DNA from: Hydractinia symbiolongicarpus
Taxonomy: Eukaryota > Cnidaria > Hydrozoa > Anthoathecata > Hydractiniidae
Length of the DNA stretch: 64,000 nt
Assembly: GCF_029227915.1 (NCBI RefSeq)
Contig: NC_079877.1
Span: 27,431,851 to 27,495,850 of the forward strand
Direction: 5' to 3'
Shown here one piece after another: positions 28,301-40,300 of the stretch (position 1 is the stretch's first letter; the number at the start of each line of letters is the position of its first letter). The position numbers and the translations under genes were made by a program. The notes below the pieces were generated by a model. The model made no database searches and had not been told where the DNA came from. It saw nothing but the letters and a program-made list of their open reading frames with translations.

Positions 28301-31300
28301 CCGTTATTTTGTTGGCATTTTGTCTAAAGTTTGGTGAGGAGGGACTGTATGCAATATATCAAATAATGTTTTATTGCATTATAATTTGTCCTTGCAAATC
28401 CCTTTTTTTACACCTTAGATAAAAAATTCTGTCAGAGGCACAATTTATTGTTTATTTTTCACATTGTGTGTCAACCTTTGGCAGGGTTTGCAATAAACTA
28501 ACTGATTTTAACATATACAATGAGAGAGATTTGTGTTTGACATTGATCAGTTTTTTTGTATATATGTGGCGTTTTAAGTGATTTAAATTTTATGGGTGAG
28601 ATGTATGTTGAAATGCTTTTGGAAACTTCTTTCCGAATAATTTTCGCATTTGTCAGATGGTCAGAGCAAGTAATTTTAGTAGATTTAGATTTTAAATGTC
28701 ACATAAATACTGCAGTTGTTGAAAACCTTTAATTTTTTTGGTCATTTATATAATAATGCAGATGTAAGATGCGCACTGCTGTATTGTTTGTTTTTTGATG
28801 GACATTTATCTGCTACATAAATTAAATGGAATACAGTGGATTCTTCCACGGGAAACAGCTAGTTTATTATTACACGGGAACCTTAACGTTCCTTTGTATT
28901 GATTAAATTCAATGTCTTATTTTTAGCCAAACACATGGAACTTTAATGCTTGTCAAGCATGTGAAGATTGCAGTTGTGGTGCTGCTTCAGAAAGTCAACA
29001 ATGTGATTTGAAAACAGGACAGTGCAAATGTTTAAAGACTGTTATGGGAAAGAAATGCGATTGGTGCGAATTAGGGTATTATAATTACTCATCAACGGGT
29101 TGTCAAAGTAAGTGCTGTTACTGCAATCATTCTTGTTTCTATATAGAAAGACATTTCAACCGCAAAAATTGAGAACCAAAAAAAGTTTCTTATTTTCAGA
29201 TTTGTCTACAATTTTAAGGAGAAGATTCATATTTTCGAATTGCGCTTGTTTTTTGTACAATTCCTTTTCCTATTTTGCATTGTTGACGTTGAGAGTTTAA
29301 AACTTTCTTTACAGAATGCGATTGTGGCGGAAACTATTGTGACACCAAAACGGGAAGCTGCGATTGTGGAATATTGGGAGAGAAATGTACACTGTGTCCA
29401 CGTGGGTATATTATTGAGAATGGAAAATGTGTCGAATGTGATAATTGTGTTCAAAATATTCTAAAGCGTGTCAATGTTTTGATACATAATGCAACTGAGA
29501 TCGAGAAAAATATTATTCCACCAGATGTATTAAAAAATGTTTCACTGGTTACTGTCAATGGAACTCTGTTAAGGTAAGGTTTTTGTCAAATTTGTTTTAT
29601 ATTGCTGTGTAATTATTACAAATATACCTTTGTAAGGTAATGAGGCAGACATGTCAAATATTGGTTCCTAATTTAAATGCCTACACTTTTTACATCATAT
29701 CTGATTGGCCATTCATATTGGCTTAAAATGTTAACTGCAATCGAGAAATTAACATCAACCCGTCCCATAAGAAAGGTTTGCAGATGTAACCTTAAATTAT
29801 TTTTGAAAACCTTTCCTTGTGTTTAGGCTTTCAGAAGATGCGAATAAGTTTGAGAGCGAGTTAAAAACCTTACGAAAGGCAATTGGTTTTGGCGAATATG
29901 GGATATTTCCAGGAGATCTTGGTGTACATAGTGTACAATCATTTAAGGATTGCATGTTCAATCATGAACCAGTTATTAAGAAGCCATCAAATGTTACTCC
30001 CACCATCTTAGCAAGCATTCCAACAGCGACTACTGAAAAATCCAATACAGATATTTTGACTGTTTCACCTAGTAGAAATGGAACTACATTTAAACCTCAA
30101 ACTTTTACACTGTCAGCTAATCAAACTATCAAAGTAACAACTAGTGCTACTGAAAATGTTACAAGAGCTGTTACTAATTACACAAATATGACCACTAAAA
30201 CATCAGGGGTTCCTACTACTACATCACCTGTAACTACTACAAAACCTGCAACAACGACCGCGGCTGCAATCATGACCAGAACTGCAACCACGACCGGAGC
30301 TGCAACTACGATCAGAGCTGCAGCCATGACTGAAGCTGCAACCACAACTGAAGCTGCAACCACAACTGAAGCTGCAACCACTGTTGATGTAGCAATAACT
30401 GCTGAAGCAGAAACTACTACCAAAGCACAGATCACGACAGATGTTACTACTGATTTCTCCTCAACAGGACCAACTACTACTGAACAAATAACAACAACAG
30501 AAGAAACAGTGATAGGCCCCTTGCAACTTGAAACAACATCATCAACAGGTCTTCGTAAACGAAGAGACTCTATTGAAGTCGTAAATTGTAAGTTGACTTA
30601 CTTACAAATGTGGTAAAACTGGACTTTTTTTGCGTGTTTCTTGTTATTCAAAGTATATCTTGTTGTTTTGTGATCTACTTGTATGCAAAATGTTGATAAA
30701 TCGCTTTTAAATGTGTTACCATATTGTTTGTGGAAGGAAAAAAACAAGGAACTAGATAAATATTCTTTTTTAATAATTTCTAGATCAGCGTTGCCCGGCG
30801 TCTTTTGCAAAAGTGTTAGAAAACACTCATGAAAACTTCAATACATCAGACACGAAAATATTAATGTTGGAGAGTAATGCTTACCAGTCTTCTAAAAGTG
30901 CAACAGATACGAAAGAACGTGCTGAGGATCTGATGGAAAAGATTGAATCTTTGTTGAAAGAATTACGAGGTTGGTTGCTAATCTAAACAACCTGGACAGA
31001 TTTCTGTAACTGCTATTAAATAATATAAAATCTAAGTGCATTTGCTGGTATACCTTAAGGGAAAGAATCTTCGCAAACTATAATTTTGCGAATGTTAATC
31101 TTTATATTGTTTTTATGTGTCTCGGCATTGGTACAAGTAGATTTATTATCCAATATTGATGTGCAATATAAGTATAGTTAGAACTGAAAGGTTATGCATC
31201 ACTCGTTTTTCTTTCAGAAACGTTTGCTACTTTATGCAGATCTATTAGGTGTAGATGCTACAAAAAAGAACGAAATTATTCTGCCCATAATGTTTTGGTT

Positions 31301-34300
31301 CCACATATAGCTAGGGATCTCAAAGGTCAAGAAAATCACGTTTCCTATAATCTGACGTAAAATGCCTATCTAAATTCTTATGTTTTAAACAGTCTATATA
31401 TTTTAAAGTATTATAAAATTGTCATAGGAACTCTGAGTTTTGCCAATACAACACTGGGTGGTCTGGATTTTGGTTCAGTGGATTCAAATTCTTCATATGC
31501 GGAAGCTAAAAATATTTTAAATGAAATACGAGCTCGAAATTTCTCCAAAGTAACCGCGGCCAGTAACCGCGAAAAATTGTCATCCATCAATGCTACGATC
31601 ATTGCAAACAGATTAATTAAACAAGCCATGGACCTTGACGAGAAAGCCAAAAAGTTCAACAGTACGTTTAAAGATTTCTTGGAAGCATACAGAGGTTTGA
31701 AAACTGAGAGTCGCATGACAAATGCGCATGCTGATAATGCAACAAACCTTTTGAAAATGGCCATTTCTATTGATTATCAGGTGATAAATTTTCACTTCAA
31801 GTTGTTACTTTGGGACAACATCTATTCTCTTTACCTACCCTTTTAGTTTTTCTAACATTATCAAATTTCTGCATGAAATTATTTCTTATTAAATACTGAG
31901 CAGGGTAAAAGACCTGAATATACAGGGAACGAGTTAAGCTTAGGAAAACCTAGGAAATGTAGGATATTTTTTTTTCCATTTTGTTGCCATAACAACTTTT
32001 TTGTTTGAGATCTAATTTGTTGAATTTTTTAAGGATATCGTATCCCTTACATGTATTTAAATTAACCCCCAGCAAAGCCTGTCACAACTTAGGGCATTTT
32101 TTGTTGCGGTTGGGTTTTCATGTTTTTGTGAACAAATATTGAACTTTATGAATAACTAACTTTTTTTGATTTTTTTTGTAGTCTGTTATAGCTGAAGCCG
32201 AGAAAATCAACAAACGGAATGACGTCATATTACTTGACGCGAGATCTATTCTTGAAATGGCAGAGGAGGCACTTGCTATAGCCAAAGACACTTTTCAGGT
32301 TAAAACCTAGCTTGAAATGCATGTTTAAATGCTCACTTTCAGTTAAAGTCGTTTTTGTTTAGCAGCATTTTCTGCTGTAGCCGAAAAAAGGAGTTTTAGT
32401 TAGCGCATGGTAACTTATTTTGTCAAAGTGCGCCCGCGCTAACAAACAACACGTAACCTTTTTGCGCTATAAAGAAAAATGCAGTCCAATGGACATAAGA
32501 CTTTAGTGTGATTTGTTAAATTGTTAAGGACTTCTTATAGCTGAAGTTTTAAACTAGAATAGATAAAAGGATGGACGATTTTAGTTTGCATATTATCAGT
32601 ACACTACAAAACAAAGATTTAAAACCTTCTGGGTTTTGAAATATGGGATTTTTTGTTTCTAGTTACTTGGGAACAAGACAGGATCTCTTGGACAATTCAT
32701 GGTGGAGCTAAGAGATTATGTAGAAAGGCTTCGGTTTGACCTTGATATGAGCAAACAACCGGTAGCCGACTCTGTGAAGCATGCTATGAAGTTGAGAGAA
32801 CTTGCCGATGAGTTGAAAATGCTCTTGCAGGATACAAAACAATTCGCAGCTGCAGCGATTCGTGCAGCAAAGGTGTATGGCGATATTGTTGATGCTATTT
32901 ACGAAGCTCTTGCATCAGCTAGAATGTCAAATGCAACTGTGCATGTGGCAAATCAAAAGGTGAATAATATTTGCTTCCTGTAAAACAAATTTTTCATTGT
33001 TAACTACTGACATAATACGGTGCGTTTCATGCGTTTTGAACATGCAGCAAACTAGAATTTAAATAACAAGCATCGCTGAGATAACTCACGCATCCTATCT
33101 GCAATGTTTTTTCGGAGCTTACTGTAATTGACCTTGACTTATTGATTTAATAATTTACAATTTGTCGATGTCACTTTTTTGTCAACGTGTTTCGATTTGT
33201 AAAAAGTAAATTAGGGTTCTTTAATATAAGAATATCTTCATCAAAAGGACGAAAAATGATGTCTCAGAACTGTTGTTATAGTGGACCAAGAAAAAATATT
33301 AGATTAAAAGGACACCCTTTTTTTCCTTTTCTGGCATTCATTTTTACTTTCGAAATTTAGACTTTAAATGCGCGCAAATTAATTTCAGCATCTAGCTAAT
33401 AAAAAATATATTAATTTATACAAATTACCATACTAGGCCATCGCAGCAAAAGATAATGCCATGGAATCAAAAAATAAAAGCAAGTCTGTCAGTGCAGCCG
33501 CTGATCAACTTTCAGACGATGTAAAGAAGTCCATCAAAGTTTCACTGAGTGGTATCAAATTAAAAGTTGCTGAGTTGAGAGGATTACGGGAAATCATACA
33601 GGGACGTATTGATGAAGTGAATGATGAATTTACAATTTTTAACAAAGAGAAGGAAGTTGGTAAGTGTTTTTTAAATACGCAATGTGTAAAAGAGAGTGCC
33701 TGATGAAAAAGAGCTAGTGCAAAAGCAACTAGAAACAAGAAACCTCTGAAGGTGTCCCAACAGCTGTGTTATGTACTTAATATTGTATGACCGATCGGTA
33801 GACTTTTGGTAGAGCATATAAAAATTTCTTTAACTATCTAATTTGCTAAGTCAGCAGTTTAAAATATATATATCCATATTTCTTTGCTTTTTCGAAGCAC
33901 GATTCCATGTTTTTTTGTTCGTAAATTAACTTTGCTTTATATTGAAAGGGTGTGCAGAGGTTTTTGTTTATTTACATTCTTTTAACGATAGGCTGTTGAT
34001 TTCTTTTAAAAGATTCTTTACGTAATATCTCCTGCTTAGTCGACCGCTGTTAAAATTCAGAATAAAAATATTTCCGCACAGCATATCATGTGTGATTCAC
34101 CAATCATGTCTGAGAATGTTAACGCGAAACAAAAGTGCTCTTTGTGCGGCGTAGTACTGTGAGGGTCGTCTTTAACCTCTATTTTACGCACCATATTTTT
34201 TGCTAAGCCACGGGGACACGAGACAATATTTTCAGGCGATAGTAACAAATTTAATTTTGTTAAAGTCATCCAAAAAATTTAATGTGTCGCCACACATCTG

Positions 34301-37300
34301 TGCAACAGGTATCATTTCCATCACAACAAAGAAAGAATTCGGTATAATTAATGCCTTCTGATTGGCTGAATACAAAAATGTTGACTTAGAATTGCTGCGG
34401 AAAGTAGCCAAAAAGTTTTTTGTTATCAGTTTTTTTTTTTGTTACCTACAACATTTTTTTGTTACCAGTAACAAAATACAAAATCAAATCGATTTGATTT
34501 TGTATATGGTTACTGGTAACAAAAGCATACTGTGAGTAACAAATAAATGTAGTGAGCAACACAAACCTGCACTGGCGACTCAAGTTAACATTTTTAGGCG
34601 CTAGCAATTAGCATAAATTTGTTACCATCGCCTGAAAAAATTTTCTCGTGTCAACGGGGATTTAATAACGTTTCTCTTTAATAACTGCCTTGTGTTTTTT
34701 GTACAATTTTACAAGTGCGTAGTACTGAAACTATATTCAGCAAAAATACGACTTTTGAGTTTAATAAGAATTGCTTAAAGTGAATGATTTCTGTGGAAAA
34801 CAATACAATATGGGTGCAAAACTTTGACAGGAGTTCATGGATAGTAAATGTGGAGTACAGAAATAACTTTAAGTGACTGAATATGTGGAAGACATTTTAT
34901 TTCGTTATTATTATCATATTGGCGAGGATACATAGTCGCAAGTTTCTATTTTATAGGAGCTAAAGCAAAAAATGTTTCGAGCAAAGCAATGGCCAGTGAC
35001 AAGGTTGCGCAAGATGGCCAGAAATTGGTGAATAGAACTACTGTAAGTAAATAAGTTTTCTTCTTTTTGTATGAATTTGTTTTATTAGTGCTGTTTCTGT
35101 TGCTGTCTATTTAAACTAATGTCACATACAGATTGTCTGGCTTCTGTTGTCTGTAAAGTATGGCAACAGATTTTTGCTTTTCTCAAGGATGGAAATTTGA
35201 AGGTGTCAGTCAAAATAGGGTAGCCTTGCACCAGATTGGTCCAAACTATACAACACTCCTTTCTTAAGAGATAATGCAAAAAGCAAAATATATCTTATAT
35301 ATGAGAGGTTTTTTCTATCAAAATGTATACCAGAACTTTCTTTACACGTCTTTTTTTATCAGAAATACAAAATTTGTGTTTCAATCTTGCTAAAGCTTTG
35401 GTATTTTACAGAGAAGACCAAATTGCTGATTGACCAATCGAACTTCCGTCTAAATCACGTTTGTAGTCGTATGAAATTTAGAACTTTCTATACACGTCTT
35501 TTTATAAGCAACACAAATATTCGACAAAGGCTCAATGTTTCTTAAGTTTCTGCATTTTACAGAGAAGACCAAATTTTCGTATTTGCTTGCTCAGTTGCTA
35601 GTTCAACCAATCGAATTTTGGTTTGACTCACGTTTGTGGTCTCATGAAACTTTAGCTGTTTTTTTTTCATCCCTTTTGTTTACCTTTTTTTTCTTATTTA
35701 CTCACTCCAGGCCATTACTTACAAGTTGCTTCGTTTTGTATAAATATTTTCCAATCTCGTGTTGCTCATAAGGTGTTACTTATAAAAAAAAAGCTAATAG
35801 AACAATATTATTCGAATGTATTTGTACGTTCCACAATTGAAACAATGCCATGTGAATGTTTTCAATTTTTTTATTTCAAAGGAGCAATTAACAGGAGACA
35901 AAGAAACAATCAAAGATCTGAAGAATGACATTTCAAATTTGAATGATCTGATCAAAAAAGTGGCAGACAATGTGACGGCAATTGAAGAAACCATCCCAAA
36001 TTTAAATGCTACCATCCAAGAGGTCAACCAACAGCACGATGCTATTGACGAGATACTGAAAAACAATATCACCAACAATATTGACTATGTCAAATACTTG
36101 ATAGACAATGCACGCAGCATCGCTGATCACATGCCTGTTGCTATGGAAATTAATTCCAGTTCCGAAGTAATCCTAGATACACCTAAAGCGGCTCATGATC
36201 CATCAATCTACAATAAAATATCTTTAGTATTTTCCAGCGAAGGAGATGGCCCACTTTTCTTTATTGGAAATGAGGGTGAATCAACCGGCAGACGACGACG
36301 TCAAGCCACAAGCGAGGCTGCAAACAATGGATTTATATCGCTGGAGATTTTGAATAGTCGAGTTGTGTTTAGATTTAAGTTAAATACAGGTCCTGTTATA
36401 TCAGTTGTCAACCCAAAGAAGATTGAAGAGAAAAGAATAAGATATGCAGACACCCTTTACAAGGTGGTTGCAATAAGGTAAGGTTGTATTGCCTTGAAGA
36501 CTGATAACTACTGGGCGAAAGTTGTTGGCTTGTCCTTACTCAGAATTCCCATCCGTCTTTAAAACTCATGAAATTTTCTATGAAGTAAATATCCACCTCA
36601 ATGCACCTCAAATCTTCTCAGCAAAACAAAATTCTTGTGTTTTCTCTTATTTCTAAAAAAGTATTCAATATACATTAATTTTCTGAAAATTTTCATTGCA
36701 TAGAGCTTTCCTGTTTATTTTGAAATATTTACAAGTGTCTTCATGCAAATTATAAAAAATAACCAAATGAGTTTTATACTACGCGGCAAGAAACTTAATT
36801 TTTTTCAATCCTCTTCTAAAAATGTGATTTTCCATTACACACTTCCAGCCTTCCATTTATTGTATGTTGGATAACAACAACAACAACAAAAAGAAAATCA
36901 AAATTAAAATATTTTTTTCTACATGATTTTTTTTATTAGACTGTAAAATACCTCCTCAAATTGCCATCAATTTTCTTACAATTGTAAATAAAAAAGGATG
37001 GGAAAGCAATGTTTCACCACGCAATTAAAAACACTGACTATTTTTGATGTGTTTTTCGACTATCAGAGTATGATGATATAACAAAGGAATGTTCTTATTT
37101 AGAAACTTTGGTTTTGCTAATCTTACAGTCGCCAATGTTGACGACAAAGCAGTTGATGTCAACAGTTTAACCGTCATCAAAGACACCAACATTGTGTCGC
37201 CATTGCTTAACCTTGGTAGGAACAGTCGTGTGTACGTAGGCAGTATACCAGATGGTGAAGCTATACCTGTTTCTGCTTTTGAGTCAGGAAGAGACTACAA

Positions 37301-40300
37301 TGGTATGATGGACCAAGTGACCTTTAACGATGAATTGTTAGGTCTTTGGGATTGGAAGGTACTATAATAAAACCACGCCTTTGTATACTTTATTCACTTT
37401 CCTCTGTGTCACTCCTTATGTTAGCACTCAAAAAGGAAAAATAGAAAAAACCCGACTAATAGATACCTACGAATGTAGTGTTTATAAACAAGGAGATCAT
37501 GTAGGAATTATAATTTAAATGAAAGTAGAGATACCTTACGCATTACGGACCTCAGAACTGGGATAGCATTTTTGGGGTAGCATAAGATCCAAGAGGAACT
37601 GGAATTAAATTTTAACTTTATTCTTCTAGTTTCATTTCATTTTTGGATGGATTTCTTTGATTATTGTGCTCTGTTGTTTATATTTTCTGCCTACAGAAAT
37701 GCTTGTGCATGTGCAAAAAGGCCGCAAACTTTTTAACTTTTGTAAACATTGGCAAGTTATCTATAGGTTTTATTGGTATTAAATGTATTCTTTTTTTATG
37801 TTGTTTATTGTTGATAATCGAAAAATTTAATTGTACTTTGTGCTTTCTCTGCGTTTATCCATATTATATTATCATCATTTCTATTTATTTACTTTTTTGG
37901 TAGAGCGTGAAAAATATCGATGGAGCAGTACGTGGTTCTCGTCCTGTGGACACTGGAGTGTATTGTTTTGACGGCAACGGTTTTGTACAGCTCTACCTCA
38001 ACCCGTCATCGTACGTTCTTCAAAAAGTCGTTATCGAGTTTTCCACGCTGGAGAAGGATGGGTTGATCTTTCTTGCCATGGACCCACCCAAAACTATAGG
38101 GGGAGCAACTAGCCAGGACTCTGTTGTTAGTTTCTATGCTTTGGAAATCCAAGATGGCTACCTCGTGAGCAAATTCGACTATGGTAACGGATTTCAACGA
38201 GTCGTTCACACCAAAGGAGGTTTGGTGAATGATGGAAAGAGACATCAACTTTTAATGAAAGCGAGAACGAAAAAGTTCGTTCGCTTTTGGCTTGACACGA
38301 CAAAGAAGGGAGACAGAATGGATGAGATTGATCTTTCGAAAGACGTTGCACATTCCAAACATCGTGTCACAGAAGTTTACGTTGGTGGTACACCAATGAG
38401 GGGATACCTCCCTAATCCGTAAGTTATTATAGCCAATGGAAATGAGAAAAGGAATACACCTTTACTGAATTAGTTTTATTTGATGTACCACTACTATTTT
38501 CTCAACTTTGTGAAACAAAATAAATGTGATTTTTGAAATCCTCACCTGGAACTTGATAAAATGTGAAATCTTTAGATTCATACAGCAAACAAACAACCTG
38601 TTACAACAGATTTTTTAATTTTGCACTAATTAACCACTGCTTAAAACAGAAGCTTAATATTACAAGTCAAAAATTAAGAAGATTTTGACCGTAACATTGA
38701 TACACCAAATCAGCCTTTTCACATGTCTAAAATTTTTAAAAAAAATCAATTTGGTAAAAGGGTATTTATCGGGAATTTATGTTTGCATTTGAAAGCTCGA
38801 TAATTATTGAAAATTACGAGTTTTTTTTTTGCGATAATTTTTTCTAATCTTGCGACAAATAAAAAATACAGTGAAACCTTTATTGCGGACACCTCTCTAC
38901 AACGGACCCTCATAATCAAATCTCTATGTAGCAGGCACTTTATAGTAAACACTTCTATAGCGGATGTCATTTTTTTCCCGATAGAGTCCGCTATGGGAGG
39001 TTTCACCGCATAGCTTACCCAAGCTGATAATCTCACTCCACATGACAATCAGAGACCGTACTTTTAACTTCTTCCTTTTTTTTTGAGGGTCGAGAGGGGC
39101 GTGGTATTTTACCATATCATATTAACAATAACCTTTTTGTTTTAATTGCGGTATTAGTTTGAGATTTTAAAACTTTTTTTTTCTATTATAAGAAAATGTG
39201 AAATACCATTATATCAGTTCGGACGGCCGCTTATTTTTCTTTCCTTGTATATATAAGTACACTCCGGAATAACTCAAACCCAGCCAATCAGATCCAATTT
39301 TCTTTTGTTACCATAGCAACATCACAACAAAGGGGTTCATTGGCTGTGTTGGTAGCACTACTGTTAAAGGAAGTGTGAACATGAATGGTGTTCTTACGTT
39401 TACTAACTACAGACAAGGATACAAACCACCTGTAAGTATAGCGGGGATATAGTCAAATAACAAATGCTGTATTTCTGTGGAAATAAAAAATGAAATAAAG
39501 ACGGCGTTTATTTGTACAGGAATAATTCATTAAGAACTCTGTTTATGTCAATCTTTTATACAATCCTACGGGGTTAACCCTGTTTATGCTATACTTTATC
39601 AGATATTCTGCAAGAAAGGCACCCCCCTTCCAATATATATACTAGTCGATAAAGCCCGTGGAAAAATCCACTGAGGCAGGATAAAAAAAAATCGTCATTT
39701 GAATTTCACAAATAAAATTAGAGCCTTGTTTTCACGTTGCCTCTATTGTGCAGAGCTTAAAGCTTTTTTGAAATTTTTTGAAATTTGTATACCTGTCGAC
39801 CACCTCGTTTCCAAGTTATTTGGTCTCGAAGTTTTAAGTGCACTGTAAGAGCTTCATTAACTTAAATTAGGATATTGACGTTAAAAGAGTGATTTTGACG
39901 TCGCGCCGTAACGTCAGAATATTTAACGTTTGAGACATAAGATTTTCGGCTACAGACTCTGTATTATTATAAGAAATTGGTTTGGTTGTGCTGAAGAAAA
40001 TTCGTGAAACAATTTGAAGGAATTTTCGTTTGTACTTTACACTTGTTTTTGCTTGTAATCTTCATTGATTTTCTCTGCTTTTACAGATTGGTCATTCAGC
40101 TTCGTTTCCAACATCTTCATCCTACCTCACTGTGCCTGCATGTGATTTACGGCCAAGCACGCCGTTTGGTTTTAGTTTCCAAACCTACGAAAAAGATGGC
40201 ATGTTATTCTACGCTCAGGAGAAGGTGATTTGTTATTTACTTTTTATTTATTTTTTGTTTACTCTATTATCACTGCACTTAAATAAGTTGATTAATTTCC

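Larger units (their letters stand above)
25540..28926. other. Intron 31: longest laminin intron, with two tandem repeat arrays
   Basis: No coding sequence beyond short shadow ORFs. It holds a three-and-a-half-copy 62-base repeat at 26637-26845 and a run of strongly diverged units of about 100 bases between roughly 27300 and 28400. The remaining DNA is AT-rich and shows no recognisable element. Confidence 0.7.

Noticed and set aside
30178-30435. Minus-strand ORF of 85 codons rich in Val and Ala
   Set aside because: Antisense shadow of the mucin-like insert in exon 34, with the same compositional cause.
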